This document shows, piece by piece, positions 52,744 through 60,753 of a DNA stretch of 64,000 nucleotides (positions are counted from its first letter, which is position 1; each line of letters begins with the position of its first letter). Source of the stretch: Halothiobacillus sp045689735 (lineage in GTDB: Bacteria > Pseudomonadota > Gammaproteobacteria > Halothiobacillales > Halothiobacillaceae); the NCBI RefSeq assembly GCF_045689735.1, contig NZ_CP142685.1, positions 1,612,001-1,676,000 on the forward strand, read 5' to 3'. The translations under genes were made by a program, and so were the position numbers. The notes beneath the pieces were generated by a model. It saw only the letters and a program-made list of their open reading frames with translations, made no database searches and was not told where the DNA came from.

Positions 52744-53111
52744 GATCTAGTCCTCTTGGCTGTTGGCACTGGCAATTCAGTTTTTGCCCTTTGTGTTCCA
52801 GTTATCGGCAGGCGCCAAGAAATCTTTAGCCTGAAATTTGCGCCTAACCGAAAAAATTTTCCCAACCCCGCGCTGACTCAGCGCAACAGGCTCAAAACCG
52901 CCTGCGGAGCCTGGTTCGCCTGGGTCAACATGGCGTTACCCGCTTGTTGCAAAATCTGCGCTTTGGCCAGATTCGAGGTCTCTTGTGCAAAGTTGGTATC
53001 CAGAATCGCAGACCGCGCGGCGGACTGATTCACCACAAAGGTGTTCAGATTGTCGATGGTGACTTGGAAACGGTTTTGAATCGCCCCCAGCTTGGCGCGA
53101 GAGGTGTCGAT
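52251..53111. repeat. 861-bp direct repeat, copy 2
   Basis: Second copy of the repeat at 51247-52107. It covers the N-terminal half of the middle flagellin gene, the second 134-base spacer with its own sigma-28 promoter, and the C-terminal quarter of the proximal gene. Confidence 0.85.
52802..52828 (-). promoter_or_regulatory. Sigma-28 promoter of the middle flagellin gene
   Basis: Identical to the promoter 1004 bases to the left: TAAAGATT, 11 bases, GCCGATAA on the minus strand. Confidence 0.92.
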
Positions 53112-53765
53112 GGCGTTGATAGCCTTGTCGATACGGCTCACGGCATCCATCACCCCGGAAAACGGTGTAGTGCTGCCAATGTTGATGCCATAGGGCGCAC
53201 TCGCAGGACCAGTCACCAGCACAGCAGAAATCCCGCCCTTACCTGCTGAATTGGTAGCCATATTATTGATGGAAAAGGCAATCTGGTTACCCGCCGAGGT
53301 ATTCGCGCCGATTTGATACTTGGCATTTGCCGCCCCCGACAACCCACCCGCCAGCACATTTTTTCCGTTGAACTGGGTGTTGTTGATAATGCGCGATAGT
53401 TCCGCCTGTAATTGGAAAAATTCGGTTTGCAAGTTATTGCGGTCGGATCCGCTGTTCGTCGCATTGGCCGACTGAATGGCCAGATCGCGCATCCGTTGCA
53501 GGGTGCTGGTGAGTGCCCCCATCGCGCCTTCGGCTGTCTGCGCCATCGAAATCCCGTCCTGCGCATTGCGGGCGGCGACATTCGAGCCATTGATCTGGGT
53601 GGTCATGCGATCGGAAATCGCCAAGCCTGCCGCATCGTCTTTAGCGCTATTGATGCGCAAGCCAGTGGACAGCCGTTGCATCGCGGTCTGCATGGATTGA
53701 CTGTTCATGCTCAGTGCATTTTGTACTTGCAGAGACATGATGTTGGTGTTGATGACGCTGGCCAT
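52878..53765 (-). CDS. fliC: Flagellin (first of three in transcription order)
   Basis: A 295-residue flagellin starting MASVINTNIM, the most distinct of the three. It differs from the others at about 95-125 (for example QSANATNSGSDRNNLQTEFF) and in the centre (about 165-215, NMATNSAGKGGISAVLVTG). C-terminal residues are identical to the middle gene. GAGGA precedes the ATG, and it has its own sigma-28-like promoter at 53832-53858. Confidence 0.95.
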   Translation of the reverse strand: MASVINTNIMSLQVQNALSMNSQSMQTAMQRLSTGLRINSAKDDAAGLAISDRMTTQINGSNVAARNAQDGISMAQTAEGAMGALTSTLQRMRDLAIQSANATNSGSDRNNLQTEFFQLQAELSRIINNTQFNGKNVLAGGLSGAANAKYQIGANTSAGNQIAFSINNMATNSAGKGGISAVLVTGPASAPYGINIGSTTPFSGVMDAVSRIDKAINAIDTSRAKLGAIQNRFQVTIDNLNTFVVNQSAARSAILDTNFAQETSNLAKAQILQQAGNAMLTQANQAPQAVLSLLR

Positions 53766-53831
53766 ATTTCGTCCTCACGAATTGTTGTTATTTTTTCTGG
53801 TCTATCATGTATCGACCATTCCCCGACACTA

Positions 53832-53858
53832 AAATCGGCCGCCGCGGGAAAAACTTGA
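53832..53858 (-). promoter_or_regulatory. Sigma-28 promoter of the proximal flagellin gene
   Basis: On the minus strand TCAAGTTT, 11 bases, GCCGATTT: good match to the FliA consensus with exact spacing. It lies about 67 bases upstream of the ATG and differs in sequence from the two other flagellin promoters, so the expression level may differ. Confidence 0.8.
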
Positions 53859-53951
53859 GCGCTCTTACGGTATTAGTCTGCCGTCCGCCTGAAGTCAGAC
53901 GCCCCGACGCCTGAATCGCCCATGCGGAAACCACTCACGCCAGAACCCGGC

Positions 53952-53981
53952 ATGACAATCATCATCAAAACGCGGTATAAA
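53952..53981 (+). promoter_or_regulatory. Candidate sigma-70 promoter of the glucan phosphorylase gene
   Basis: ATGACA, 18 bases, TATAAA, about 45 bases upstream of the start codon. It is in the divergent gap to the flagellin genes. Only a consensus match. Confidence 0.4.
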
Positions 53982-54025
53982 CAGGGTGGGTTCGGTTTCA
54001 CTCAAGGGAAGAGGTTTTATTGCGC

Positions 54026-56590
54026 ATGGCACCGTCAATCTACACACTGGAAATCACGCCCCGCCTGCCCCAACGGCTGCGGCGGCTGGAAGATCTGGCC
54101 AATAATCTGTATTACAGCTGGCGCCGAGAAGTTCGGCATTTATTCAGCCTGATCGACCGCGATTGCTGGCAGCAAACCGGCGATAACCCCCGGCTTTTCC
54201 TCCAGCGCGTGGCGCAAGAGAAGTTGGATGCCGTCTTGGATGACCCGGTTTTTCTGGCCGACTTTGACGATGCCTGCCGTCATTTTGATGATTATCTCGC
54301 GCAACCCCTATCACCAGAGATCGCTGAAAAACTGCAACCCAATGATTTGATTGCTTACTTCTGTGCTGAGTATGGCTTTCATGAATCCTTGCCGATTTAT
54401 TCCGGCGGCCTCGGCATTCTTGCCGGTGACCACTGTAAGGCCGCCTCGGATGTCGGCCTTCCTTTTGTCTCCGTGGGTCTGCTGTATCGCCAAGGGTATT
54501 TCAAACAGAATATCGACGCGCAAGGCAACCAGATCGCCTCGTATCTCGATCTGGATTTTCATACCTTGCCAATTAGCCCCGCGAGTGATGCAGATGGCCG
54601 CGCGATCACCGTGACCATCGAACTGCCCGGCCGCAGTGTGCTGGCTCGGGTGTGGCAGGTCGCGGTGGGGCGTATCCGACTGATTCTACTGGATACCGAT
54701 TTACCCGAGAACAGCCCGAATGATCGGCAAATTACCTATCGACTGTATGGCGGCGATCGGCGCACGCGCATCGAACAGGAGCTGGTGCTCGGCATTGGCG
54801 GGGTGCGCGCGCTGCGGGCGCTGAAGCTCGCGCCAACGGCATGGCACATCAACGAAGGGCATTCGGCCTTTCAGGTGCTCGAACGGATGCGCGAGCATGT
54901 GCAGCAGGGCGAATCCGCCGGCATGGCGCTGGAGATGGTCGCTTCCAGCACTGTGTTTACCACCCACACCCCGGTACCGGCCGGCCACGATGTCTTCAGT
55001 GCGGAATTGGTCGATGAGTATTTCTCCGCCTTCTGGCCGAAAATCGGCCTCAGCCGCGAGGATTTTTTTGCGCTGGGTCGCCAGGCGGACGATCCCGGTT
55101 TCAATATGACTGCACTGGCTTTGCACGGCTCTCGTCAACATAACGGCGTGTCCGCGATTCATGGGCGCGTCGCTTCCGAAATGGCCAGCAGCTTTTGGCC
55201 CGAGGTACCGGCCAGCGAAAACCCGATCACCCATGTCACCAACGGGGTGCATGTCGATACCTTTCTCGCGCGCGAACTGTCGCAACTGTTCAACAGCCTG
55301 CACCGTGACTGGCGCTGGCACCTACGAGACTCCGAATATTGGTCATTTGTCGATCAAATCCCGCCGGACCGATTCTGGTCGGTGCGCTCGGCCATCAAAG
55401 CCGAACTCCTCGTCGACATTCGTCGCCGCCTGAGCGCCCAGCTCGCGCAGGACGGCATGAGCGACATTCGGATCGAACGCACCCTGCGGTATCTGCAAGG
55501 CGGTGAATCGGATGTGCTGCTGGTAGGATTTGCGCGTCGATTTGCGACCTACAAACGCGCCAATCTGCTGTTCCGCGATCGGGCGCGCCTCGCGCGGCTG
55601 GTGGCCGATGAACGGCGTCCGGTCGTATTCGTCTTCGCTGGCAAGGCGCATCCGGCCGACGAGCCGGGCAAGGCGTTGATTCGCGAAATCTGGCAGATTG
55701 CCAATGAACCGGAGTTCCATGGCCGGATTCTGCTGCTCGAAGGCTACGACATGGCGTTGGCGCGCAAACTGGTCGCTGGCTGCGATGTCTGGCTGAACAA
55801 TCCGGAATATCCCCTGGAAGCCTCAGGCACATCGGGACAGAAAGCGGGTTTGAATGGTGTGCTGAACTTATCCGTCGCCGATGGCTGGTGGGGTGAGGGC
55901 TATCAGCGAGGAAACGGCGTCGCCAATGGTTGGTCGATCAAACCCTATGACCGCAGCTTCGATCACAATTATTGCGATAGCGAGGAAGCCAGCGATTTGC
56001 TGACCTTGCTAGAAACCGAAGTGATTCCGATGTTTTTCGACCGCGATCATACCGGCCTGCCACATCGATGGATTCGCTACGCGAAAATGGCCATCCGCAC
56101 GATCCTGCCCCAATTCAATGCCGCGCGCATGGTGTGCGATTACATCCATCACCACTACCTCCCCGCTGCGGCACATGGCCGACGCCTGCGGGTGGATTCA
56201 GGCCAACCGGCACAGGGCTTGGAACAATTCAAACAGCGGGTGCGCGCTGCCTGGGCAGGCGTCAGTGGCCGCCTGATCAGCGAGCTACCCGCTCAGCTGC
56301 ACAGCACCGATACACTCGAATTGGTTGTTGAAGTCACACTCAATGGACTGAAACCGGAAGATTTGGCCGTGGAATGCCTGTTTGGCGAAGTCGGCTTGCA
56401 TGACCAGTGGCAGACACACACCCGCTTTACCGCCACGGCCACCCCACAGCCGCCGGCGAGCAATCGGGCGATTTATCGCTTTGCGCTCAATACCAGCTTG
56501 GCCGGCCTGCAGCATTTCCGTTTCCGGCTGGTGCCCCATCATGCGCTGCAACTGCACCCTTACGAACTGGGGTTGATGAAGTGGTTATAG
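54026..56590 (+). CDS. glgP: Alpha-glucan (glycogen) phosphorylase, GT35
   Basis: An 854-residue PLP-dependent phosphorylase of the TIGR02094 branch that releases glucose 1-phosphate from glycogen or maltodextrin. Landmarks are LIAYFCAEYGFHESLPIYSGGLGILAGDHCKAASD, HINEGHSAF, FVFAGKAHPADEPGK and the PLP-binding EASGTSGQKAGLNGVLNLSVADGW with the Lys. Where most members have Met, Gln precedes this Lys. A TTG six bases earlier (54020) has equal or better spacing to AGAGG, so the start is uncertain by two codons. It is divergent from the flagellin genes and followed by a structured non-coding stretch. Confidence 0.94.
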   Translation: MAPSIYTLEITPRLPQRLRRLEDLANNLYYSWRREVRHLFSLIDRDCWQQTGDNPRLFLQRVAQEKLDAVLDDPVFLADFDDACRHFDDYLAQPLSPEIAEKLQPNDLIAYFCAEYGFHESLPIYSGGLGILAGDHCKAASDVGLPFVSVGLLYRQGYFKQNIDAQGNQIASYLDLDFHTLPISPASDADGRAITVTIELPGRSVLARVWQVAVGRIRLILLDTDLPENSPNDRQITYRLYGGDRRTRIEQELVLGIGGVRALRALKLAPTAWHINEGHSAFQVLERMREHVQQGESAGMALEMVASSTVFTTHTPVPAGHDVFSAELVDEYFSAFWPKIGLSREDFFALGRQADDPGFNMTALALHGSRQHNGVSAIHGRVASEMASSFWPEVPASENPITHVTNGVHVDTFLARELSQLFNSLHRDWRWHLRDSEYWSFVDQIPPDRFWSVRSAIKAELLVDIRRRLSAQLAQDGMSDIRIERTLRYLQGGESDVLLVGFARRFATYKRANLLFRDRARLARLVADERRPVVFVFAGKAHPADEPGKALIREIWQIANEPEFHGRILLLEGYDMALARKLVAGCDVWLNNPEYPLEASGTSGQKAGLNGVLNLSVADGWWGEGYQRGNGVANGWSIKPYDRSFDHNYCDSEEASDLLTLLETEVIPMFFDRDHTGLPHRWIRYAKMAIRTILPQFNAARMVCDYIHHHYLPAAAHGRRLRVDSGQPAQGLEQFKQRVRAAWAGVSGRLISELPAQLHSTDTLELVVEVTLNGLKPEDLAVECLFGEVGLHDQWQTHTRFTATATPQPPASNRAIYRFALNTSLAGLQHFRFRLVPHHALQLHPYELGLMKWL

Positions 56591-56902
56591 CCATGACGCC
56601 GGGCTGGGGCAAGCCAAGGATGGCTTGCACGAAGATCAATCATGTTAACTGATTGATCTTCGGAGGCCGTCGCGGACATGAACGCGGACTTCGTCAGCTC
56701 CGCGTTAAGCTGGCGTAAGCCCGCGGCGACGCTCTCGAAGGCCGAACCCGCAGGGTCTCCAACAGGGATGTCGGAGAGGCCGAAGAGGAGGGATCAGCCG
56801 AGTTGAAAAAGGGCAGGAAAGCCCTTTTTCGACATCCTGCTGATCATCCGGCGGCAAAGAGCTGGATGCCCCCCAAACGACGCAGCGGCCAGGCCGCGTT
56901 TT
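56591..56902. other. Non-coding block dense in inverted repeats
   Basis: No gene is seen in these 312 bases. Inverted repeats: AAGCCA/TGGCTT at 56611-56626; GAAGATCAATCA/TGATTGATCTTC at 56631-56661 (perfect 12 bp, 7-base loop); AACGCGGA/TCCGCGTT at 56681-56706 (8 bp); GATCAGC/GCTGATC at 56792-56845 enclosing a 10-bp terminator hairpin at 56805-56830. The regular nesting suggests a structured RNA or a mobile-element remnant; I could not assign a family. Confidence 0.7.
56805..56830. terminator. Rho-independent terminator hairpin
   Basis: GAAAAAGGGC, loop AGGAAA, GCCCTTTTTC: a 10-bp stem with A and T runs, usable in both directions. It sits between the glgP gene and the convergent small membrane protein gene and lies inside a longer stem (56792-56845). 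Confidence 0.85.
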
Positions 56903-57106
56903 TTACAGGCGAATGAAGTAGGGAACGGCCGTCAACACGACGCCGATCACGACCAACCAAAAGGTATTCGTCACAAAAAAAGGGAAAATGCTCAACCCCA
57001 AACCGGCCAGTAACGGCACGGGTGCGCGCTCCCGCCGGGCATAGATCAAAAAGCCCAGACCAATCGCACCAAACAAAAGCCCCCACAGTAGATTGGCGGT
57101 GTCCAT
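56903..57106 (-). CDS. Small two-helix membrane protein
   Basis: A 67-residue protein with two hydrophobic segments (about 5-23 and 30-64, the second possibly two helices) and a short basic loop RRERAPVP. GGAG lies 6 bases before the ATG, supporting a real gene despite its length. I do not recognise the family. It is on the same strand as tsaE and starts 23 bases after its stop, so it may be co-transcribed. Confidence 0.75.
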   Translation of the reverse strand: MDTANLLWGLLFGAIGLGFLIYARRERAPVPLLAGLGLSIFPFFVTNTFWLVVIGVVLTAVPYFIRL

Positions 57107-57129
57107 TCGGTCACTCCTTTGCAGACGGT

Positions 57130-57600
57130 TCAGCCGGTTTGAGTCCGGGATAGCCAGTCTGTTCCCTTGGATGTCGTCGGCCGAAGGCTCATCTGGCGCT
57201 GCAACGGATTCTGCGGCAATAGTTCAAGCGCCAGATGGACATCCGGCGCGGGCAATGCACCCGCCGCCTGCGTCGGCCACTCGATCAGCAACAGCGCGCG
57301 ATCCCATTCCTCGCGCACCCCCAGGGCATCCAGCTCTTCCGCCGACCCCAGTCGGTACAGATCCAGGTGCAATACCCGGCGATCCGGCAGTTCATAGGGT
57401 TCGATCAGAGTATAAGTGGGGCTGCGCACCGCACCGGTCACCCCCAGCGCCCGCAAAAAAGCCCGAGCGAAGGTCGTTTTTCCCGCGCCCAAGTCTCCAT
57501 CCAGAAAGAGCAACCCGGCCTCCGGCGCGGCGAACGCCAGCCGCTGCGCCCAGGTCACCAGGGCGGTTTCATTGACAACCTGATTCAGCATGATGTCCAT
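57130..57600 (-). CDS. tsaE: tRNA threonylcarbamoyladenosine biosynthesis ATPase TsaE
   Basis: A 157-residue P-loop ATPase that works with TsaB and TsaD to make t6A37 in tRNA. Walker A is GDLGAGKTTFARAFL; SPTYTLIEPYEL and HLDLYRLGSAEELDALG are typical. Two starts are possible, at 57600 and 57591; neither has a good ribosome site and translation is probably coupled to nnrD, whose end it overlaps. nnrD-tsaE is a common neighbourhood in Gammaproteobacteria. Confidence 0.93.
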   Translation of the reverse strand: MDIMLNQVVNETALVTWAQRLAFAAPEAGLLFLDGDLGAGKTTFARAFLRALGVTGAVRSPTYTLIEPYELPDRRVLHLDLYRLGSAEELDALGVREEWDRALLLIEWPTQAAGALPAPDVHLALELLPQNPLQRQMSLRPTTSKGTDWLSRTQTG

Positions 57601-59099
57601 ACGGTCGATTTTGGGGCGGCTCGCCCATTGATCAGCGCACGAATCTCCGGGAGGAGATCCGTCGCCACCGCGCCCCAACTCCCGGCGCGCGCCGCAAGCA
57701 GCTCGCCCGCCTGTGCATGCCAGCAGACCGCGCGGGTCAGCGCATCGTCCGGCGTCAAACCGATTGCCAGTAGCCCGCCGATTACACCCGCGAGTACATC
57801 CCCGGCGCCACCGGTCGCCAAAGCCGGATCACCACGCCCACAGATTTTCAGCCCCTGAGCCGACCACAACACACTCCCCGCGCCCTTGAGCACCCCCGCT
57901 GCCCCCCAACGAGTGAATAAGGATCGAGCCGCCGCCAAGCGATCCGCCTCGATGGCCGCTGTGGAACAACCCAGCAGGCGTGCCGCCTCACCGGGATGCG
58001 GAGTAAGCAAGGTCGCCGCATCCCGGCGCGGCAGCGAGGGCAGCGCAGATAAGGCATCCGCATCGACGACCAGCGGCACGCCCGCCGCCCAGGTTGCCGA
58101 GATCAATCCCTGCGCCCAATCGTCCGCACCCAGCCCACACCCCAGCACCACGGCCTGAGCGCGCGCCAGTAAAGGCGAAAGCTCATCCGGCTGCGCGATG
58201 CCCTGCACGATCAACTCAGGACAACCCACTCCCAGCACTTCGGCGTGCGCCGGATGGGTTGCCACCAGGACCTTGCCTGCCCCACTCCGCAGCGCCGCTT
58301 CGGCCGCCATCCGCGCCGCACCGGCCATGCCCCGGTTACCCGCCACGACCAGCACGGTGCCAAACGAGCCCTTATGCCCGGCACGCGGCTTTGGCGACAA
58401 CTGCGGCACCGCATCCAGCAGTGAAACAGTGCCCATCTCATCCGGCACCGGCACCCCCAGATCGGCTCGCAGAACCTGCCCGCGCACAGCCGCGCCCTGA
58501 CCGGTAAACAGGCCGATTTTCAGGCCAAGGAAGGTCACGGTCAGATCCGCCGGGATGATGAGATGCCCCCGCCCCGTGTCGGCGCACAAGCCTGAAGGGA
58601 TGTCGAGCGCCAAAATTTGAGTTCCGCGCAGACGGCAATCCTGCGCTGCCATCATCCACCGCGCCACCTCCGGCGAAAGGGCGCGGTCTGGATCAAAGCC
58701 AAGACCAAAGCCCGCATCGACCAGCACATCCAACGGCTCATCCGCCAAGGCCGCCGCATCCGGGAGGCGGCGCAGCCCGCCCACCTGCACAACCCGCCCG
58801 GCCATCTCGGCCGCCGCACCCGTGAGTTCCGCGCCCGCGCTGCCCCAACCGCAGACCACGACCATCAGGTTCGCTTCACGCGCCAAACGCACCAGCACCC
58901 AGCCATCCCCCGCATTCTGCCCGCGCCCCAGCAACACGCCGATGCGGCGCGCGTCCGGCCATTGATGGCGCATGGCCTGAAATGCCGCCGCACCCGCCCG
59001 TTCCATCAAGTCAGACGGCGTGTGCCCGGTAGCAAACAGGCGCGCTTCATGCGCCCGGATTTCTTCTGATGTGAATAAGATGGAAGGCACGCGGCTCAT
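57585..59099 (-). CDS. nnrD: Bifunctional NAD(P)H-hydrate epimerase / dehydratase
   Basis: A 504-residue repair enzyme that restores damaged hydrated NAD(P)H. The N-terminal epimerase (NnrE, about 1-215; GRGQNAGDGWVLVRLA) and the C-terminal ADP-dependent dehydratase (NnrD, about 220-500; GSFGTVLVVAGNRGMAGA, LTPHPGEAARLLG, TGGAGDVLAGVIGGLLA) are both complete, as in the fused E. coli protein. The start overlaps the trpS stop by 4 bases. Confidence 0.94.
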   Translation of the reverse strand: MSRVPSILFTSEEIRAHEARLFATGHTPSDLMERAGAAAFQAMRHQWPDARRIGVLLGRGQNAGDGWVLVRLAREANLMVVVCGWGSAGAELTGAAAEMAGRVVQVGGLRRLPDAAALADEPLDVLVDAGFGLGFDPDRALSPEVARWMMAAQDCRLRGTQILALDIPSGLCADTGRGHLIIPADLTVTFLGLKIGLFTGQGAAVRGQVLRADLGVPVPDEMGTVSLLDAVPQLSPKPRAGHKGSFGTVLVVAGNRGMAGAARMAAEAALRSGAGKVLVATHPAHAEVLGVGCPELIVQGIAQPDELSPLLARAQAVVLGCGLGADDWAQGLISATWAAGVPLVVDADALSALPSLPRRDAATLLTPHPGEAARLLGCSTAAIEADRLAAARSLFTRWGAAGVLKGAGSVLWSAQGLKICGRGDPALATGGAGDVLAGVIGGLLAIGLTPDDALTRAVCWHAQAGELLAARAGSWGAVATDLLPEIRALINGRAAPKSTVWTSC

Positions 59100-60106
59100 C
59101 GGCGGGGCAAAAATCCATGCGCGTCATACACCCGCCGCAGCGTCACTTCCGCCCGGGCGCGGGCTCGCCCGGCTCCGTCCGCTAAGATGTCATCCAAGGC
59201 GCCTTCATCAGCGCGCAATGCTGCAAATTTTTCTTGAATGGGCGCCAGGAACGCGATGACCGCTTCAGCCGTCTGCACCTTGAGCGCACCATAACCTTGC
59301 CCTTCGAAATGGCGTTCCAGCGCAGGAATCTCCGTATTCGAAAAAATCGACAATAGGGTCAACAGATTGGATACGCCGGGTTTCTCCTCGGGATCGAATC
59401 GAATCTCGCTGCCCGAGTCCGTAACGGCTTTCTTGAATTTTTTCAGGATGACATCCGGCGTATCGAGCAGACCGATGTAACTCAGCGCACTCGGATCGGA
59501 TTTCGACATTTTTTTGGTGGGTTCCTGCAACGACATGATTCGCGCACCGGTTTGCGGGATGAACGGCTCAGGCACGGTGAATACTTCGCCATATTGGTGA
59601 TTGAACCGTATCGCCAGATCGCGGGTGAGTTCCAAATGTTGTTTCTGATCTGCCCCGACGGGCACATGCGTGGCCTGGTACAGCAGAATATCGGCCGCCA
59701 TCAGAACAGGGTAATCAAACAGCCCGACATTGATCACTGCGCCTGCCCGCGTGGATTTATCCTTGAATTGCGTCATCCGTTCCAGTTCGCCCATGTGGGT
59801 GTAACAGTTCAAGATCCAACCCAACTCCGCATGTGCCGAGACATGCGACTGCGCAAAAATGGTGTTCTTCTGCGCATCCAATCCGGCGGCCAGATATAAC
59901 GCAACGAAATCGTAGCACCGGGCGCGCAGCGTGGCCGGATCTTGCGGCACGGTAATCGCGTGCAGATCGACCAGCATGAATAACGAATCGTGCGTGTCCT
60001 GCATCGCCACCCAATTGCGCATCGCCCCCACATAATGACTGATCAACAATTGACCCGAAGGCTGAATGCCAGATAAAACAACGGGACGGGCAGCGGTCAT
60101 AACCAT
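59096..60106 (-). CDS. trpS: Tryptophanyl-tRNA synthetase
   Basis: A 336-residue class I aminoacyl-tRNA synthetase. Motifs are SGIQPSGQLLISHYVGA (HIGH equivalent), the tryptophan pocket near YPVLMAADILLYQ, and KKMSKSDPSA (KMSKS). The start at 60106 gives MVMTAARPVVLSG; 60100 is also possible. The frame upstream to 60148 is unlikely. It is the first gene of the trpS-nnrD-tsaE minus-strand unit and is divergent from rpmB. Confidence 0.96.
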   Translation of the reverse strand: MVMTAARPVVLSGIQPSGQLLISHYVGAMRNWVAMQDTHDSLFMLVDLHAITVPQDPATLRARCYDFVALYLAAGLDAQKNTIFAQSHVSAHAELGWILNCYTHMGELERMTQFKDKSTRAGAVINVGLFDYPVLMAADILLYQATHVPVGADQKQHLELTRDLAIRFNHQYGEVFTVPEPFIPQTGARIMSLQEPTKKMSKSDPSALSYIGLLDTPDVILKKFKKAVTDSGSEIRFDPEEKPGVSNLLTLLSIFSNTEIPALERHFEGQGYGALKVQTAEAVIAFLAPIQEKFAALRADEGALDDILADGAGRARARAEVTLRRVYDAHGFLPRR

Positions 60107-60184
60107 AGCGTTCTCAAAGAGGCCAAAAGGGAAAATCCGCCGTATCATAACAACCCGACAGAAAAATTCCCCTCGACATCAGGC

Positions 60185-60212
60185 TTGCCTTTTTGGTGCC
60201 GTTGGGTAGAAT
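60185..60212 (+). promoter_or_regulatory. Candidate sigma-70 promoter of rpmB-rpmG
   Basis: TTGCCT, 16 bases, TAGAAT, 45 bases upstream of the rpmB start codon. Consensus match only. Confidence 0.5.
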
Positions 60213-60257
60213 CTTGCGCCTTTATGCAATCGTGCGTCCGCTTTTAGGAGAAACCCC

Positions 60258-60494
60258 ATGGCCCGAGTCTGCCAAGTCACCGGCAAACGCCCTGCCGTTG
60301 GCAACAATGTATCCCACGCGAACAACAAAACTCGCCGTCGTTTTCTGCCAAACCTGCAACACAAGCGGTTCTGGGTTGAAAGCGAAGGCCGCTTCGTGAC
60401 CCTGCGTGTTTCCACCAATGCCATTCGCACCATCGACAAGGTCGGCATCGACGCCGTTCTGGCCGATCTGCGCGCCCGTGGCGAAAAGGTATAA
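60258..60494 (+). CDS. rpmB: 50S ribosomal protein L28
   Basis: A 78-residue large-subunit protein. MARVCQVTGKRPAVGNNVSHANNKTRRRF and the later LQHKRFWVESEGRFVTLRVSTN are standard for gammaproteobacterial L28. AGGAG precedes the ATG. rpmG follows after 30 bases, the usual bacterial pair. Confidence 0.98.
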   Translation: MARVCQVTGKRPAVGNNVSHANNKTRRRFLPNLQHKRFWVESEGRFVTLRVSTNAIRTIDKVGIDAVLADLRARGEKV

Positions 60495-60524
60495 CTCCGG
60501 CATCGCCCCCACAGGTAATTCATC

Positions 60525-60680
60525 ATGCGTGACAAAATCAAACTCGTTTCCAGCGCCGGTACCGGTCACTTCTACACCACGACCAAAAACAAGCGCACCA
60601 TGCCGGAAAAACTCGAACTGAAAAAATTCGACCCGGTCGTGCGCCAGCATGTGATCTACAAAGAAGCTAAGATCAAATAA
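60525..60680 (+). CDS. rpmG: 50S ribosomal protein L33
   Basis: A 51-residue protein, MRDKIKLVSSAGTGHFYTT at the start and FDPVVRQHVIYKEAKIK at the end, the typical gammaproteobacterial L33. It lacks the Cys zinc-binding pairs of the C+ form, so it is the zinc-free type. It follows rpmB and is followed by a terminator hairpin. Confidence 0.97.
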   Translation: MRDKIKLVSSAGTGHFYTTTKNKRTMPEKLELKKFDPVVRQHVIYKEAKIK

Positions 60681-60704
60681 TCCATCCGGCACGATTGCCC
60701 CATC

Positions 60705-60739
60705 GGCTCGCCCAACTTCGTTGTTCGGCGGGCTTTTTT
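60705..60739 (+). terminator. Rho-independent terminator after rpmG
   Basis: GCTCGCCCAAC pairs with GTTGTTCGGCGGGC (one bulge and a G-T pair) followed by TTTTTT. It ends just before the mutM start at 60754. Confidence 0.8.
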
Positions 60740-60753
60740 CATGATGTACAGGA

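Noticed and set aside
50864..53765. The flagellin repeats as an insertion sequence or a CRISPR-like array
   Set aside because: The repeats are coding sequence of intact flagellin genes with promoters. There is no transposase, terminal inverted repeat or spacer pattern.
60149..60257. A riboswitch or RNA leader ahead of rpmB
   Set aside because: Only a promoter-like pair and a ribosome site were visible; no conserved structure was recognised.
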